Origin: JAFGPL01 sp046485045
GTDB taxonomy: Bacteria > Bacteroidota > Bacteroidia > Bacteroidales > UBA10428
DNA length: 15,471 nt
Assembly: GCA_046485045.1 (NCBI GenBank)
Contig: JAWOHT010000147.1
Span: forward strand, 1 to 15,471
Direction: 5' to 3'
Shown: in pieces, positions 14,765 to 15,471 of the stretch
Layout of the letters: the number at the start of each line of letters is the position of its first letter
Position numbering within the stretch: position 1 is the stretch's first letter
Made by a program: the position numbers and the translations under genes
The notes under the pieces: model-generated
The model's database searches: none
The model's input: the letters and a program-made list of their open reading frames with translations, nothing else
Told to the model about the DNA's origin: nothing

Positions 14765-15471
14765 ATGTATTTGATAGATACTACATTAAGAGATGGAGAG
14801 CAGGCTCCGGGTGTATCCTTCACCCTTGATGAAAAGCTTAAAATAGCAGACATGCTCGATAAGATGGGCATAGAAGAGGTTGAAGCCGGAACCCCTGCAA
14901 TGGGTAGTCGCGAGATAAACGATATAAGGGTTTTGGTAAAAAACAGGTTTAGTTTTAGTTTAGGTAGCTGGTGCCGGTCAAAACTCAGCGACGTTGAAGC
15001 TGCTGTAAAGGCCGGTACCCAGGGTATTAACATTTCTTTCCCGGTATCTGGCCTCCATCAGCAAATGCTGGGTAAAAACGGGGGTTGGGTGCTTGCCCAA
15101 CTCCCTGTATTCATTAAATCGGCAAAAAAATATTTTGATTTTGTATCAATAGGGGCACAAGATGCCTCCCGTGCTGACCCTGATTTTCTTAACGAATTTA
15201 TCTATACCGCGTTAAGCTATGGCACTCACAGAATAAGAATTGCCGATACGGTGGGAAAACTCGACCCAATTTCGGTTATAAAATTGTTTGAAAGGCTTTC
15301 AAAAAAATTTCGCGGTGCATGTTTTGAATTCCACGGGCACAACGATCTGGGCATGGCCACTGCCAATACGGTAACAGCATTAAAATCGGGTGCAACATGT
15401 GCCAGTGCAACAATTAATGGTATTGGAGAAAGGGCCGGAAATGCAGCTCTTGAAGAAATTATAGTCGCTTT
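14765..15471 (+). CDS. nifV: NifV, homocitrate synthase (5' part, truncated by the window)
   Basis: An uninterrupted frame from ATG 14765 to the right edge gives 235 residues with no stop. It starts MYLIDTTLRDGEQAPGVSF, the catalytic signature of the DRE-TIM metallolyase family, with metal-binding Asp5. FHGHNDLGMATANTVTAL (about 191-208) supplies the two metal-binding histidines, and NGIGERAGNAALEE (about 217-230) is the family's second signature. NifV condenses acetyl-CoA with 2-oxoglutarate to make R-homocitrate, the organic ligand of FeMo-co. The close relatives isopropylmalate synthase and citramalate synthase share these motifs, but the nif context, the short N-terminus and EEVEAGTPAMG favour NifV. 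About 130-150 residues are expected beyond the window. Confidence 0.92.
   Translation, partial: MYLIDTTLRDGEQAPGVSFTLDEKLKIADMLDKMGIEEVEAGTPAMGSREINDIRVLVKNRFSFSLGSWCRSKLSDVEAAVKAGTQGINISFPVSGLHQQMLGKNGGWVLAQLPVFIKSAKKYFDFVSIGAQDASRADPDFLNEFIYTALSYGTHRIRIADTVGKLDPISVIKLFERLSKKFRGACFEFHGHNDLGMATANTVTALKSGATCASATINGIGERAGNAALEEIIVA

Overview
The window carries most of a molybdenum-nitrogenase gene cluster from what looks like an anaerobic member of the Bacteroidota. The pointers to that phylum are the AT-rich intergenic DNA, TAnnTTTG-type -7 boxes, mostly Shine-Dalgarno-free starts, a small outer-membrane beta-barrel protein, and a CCCCTCTTGAGAGGGG palindrome family following a DUF559-like gene. 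The nif gene order (nifH-nifI1-nifI2-nifD-nifK-nifE-nifN-nifB-fdx-TSUP-nifV) and the NifD/NifK architecture (internal NifD insert, short NifK N-terminus) fit the cluster III nitrogenases of strict anaerobes. These assignments come from reading the proteins; no database search was run.

Layout. Positions 1-149 hold the 3' end of a DUF559-like endonuclease-fold gene. Positions 136-638 are non-coding and hold at least five palindromic repeat copies in both orientations. A PfkB-family sugar kinase (828-1907, minus) has its own terminator and a -7 box. A divergent outer-membrane beta-barrel gene (2169-2825, plus) meets the convergent regulator gene nifA (2959-4548, minus) at a strong, probably bidirectional terminator (2854-2903). 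nifA and the nif operon are divergent across a 394-bp AT-rich region (4549-4942) with two matching dyads (TACA-N4-TGTAGG) 94 bp apart. From 4943 to the window end all genes are on the plus strand and closely spaced, consistent with one operon.

How the genes work together. NifA (GAF, sigma54-AAA+, HTH) should activate transcription. NifH passes electrons to NifDK, the MoFe protein. NifI1/NifI2 are PII-like proteins that, in the archaeal systems studied, inhibit NifDK in response to 2-oxoglutarate and nitrogen status. NifB (radical SAM with a C-terminal NifX-like domain) makes the NifB-co precursor, NifEN matures it, and NifV supplies homocitrate. A thioredoxin-fold [2Fe-2S] ferredoxin and a TauE/SafE (TSUP) membrane protein lie between nifB and nifV; the TSUP start lies one base after the ferredoxin stop. 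No nifL, nifX, nifU, nifS, nifM or molybdate-transport gene is visible, so such functions, if needed, must be encoded elsewhere.

Most novel points: the TSUP transporter embedded in the nif operon, the paired non-canonical dyads in place of an obvious TGT-N10-ACA NifA site, the near-perfect Shine-Dalgarno before nifD in an otherwise SD-poor genome, a possible short peptide or gene relic after nifB, and the DUF559-linked palindromic repeats.
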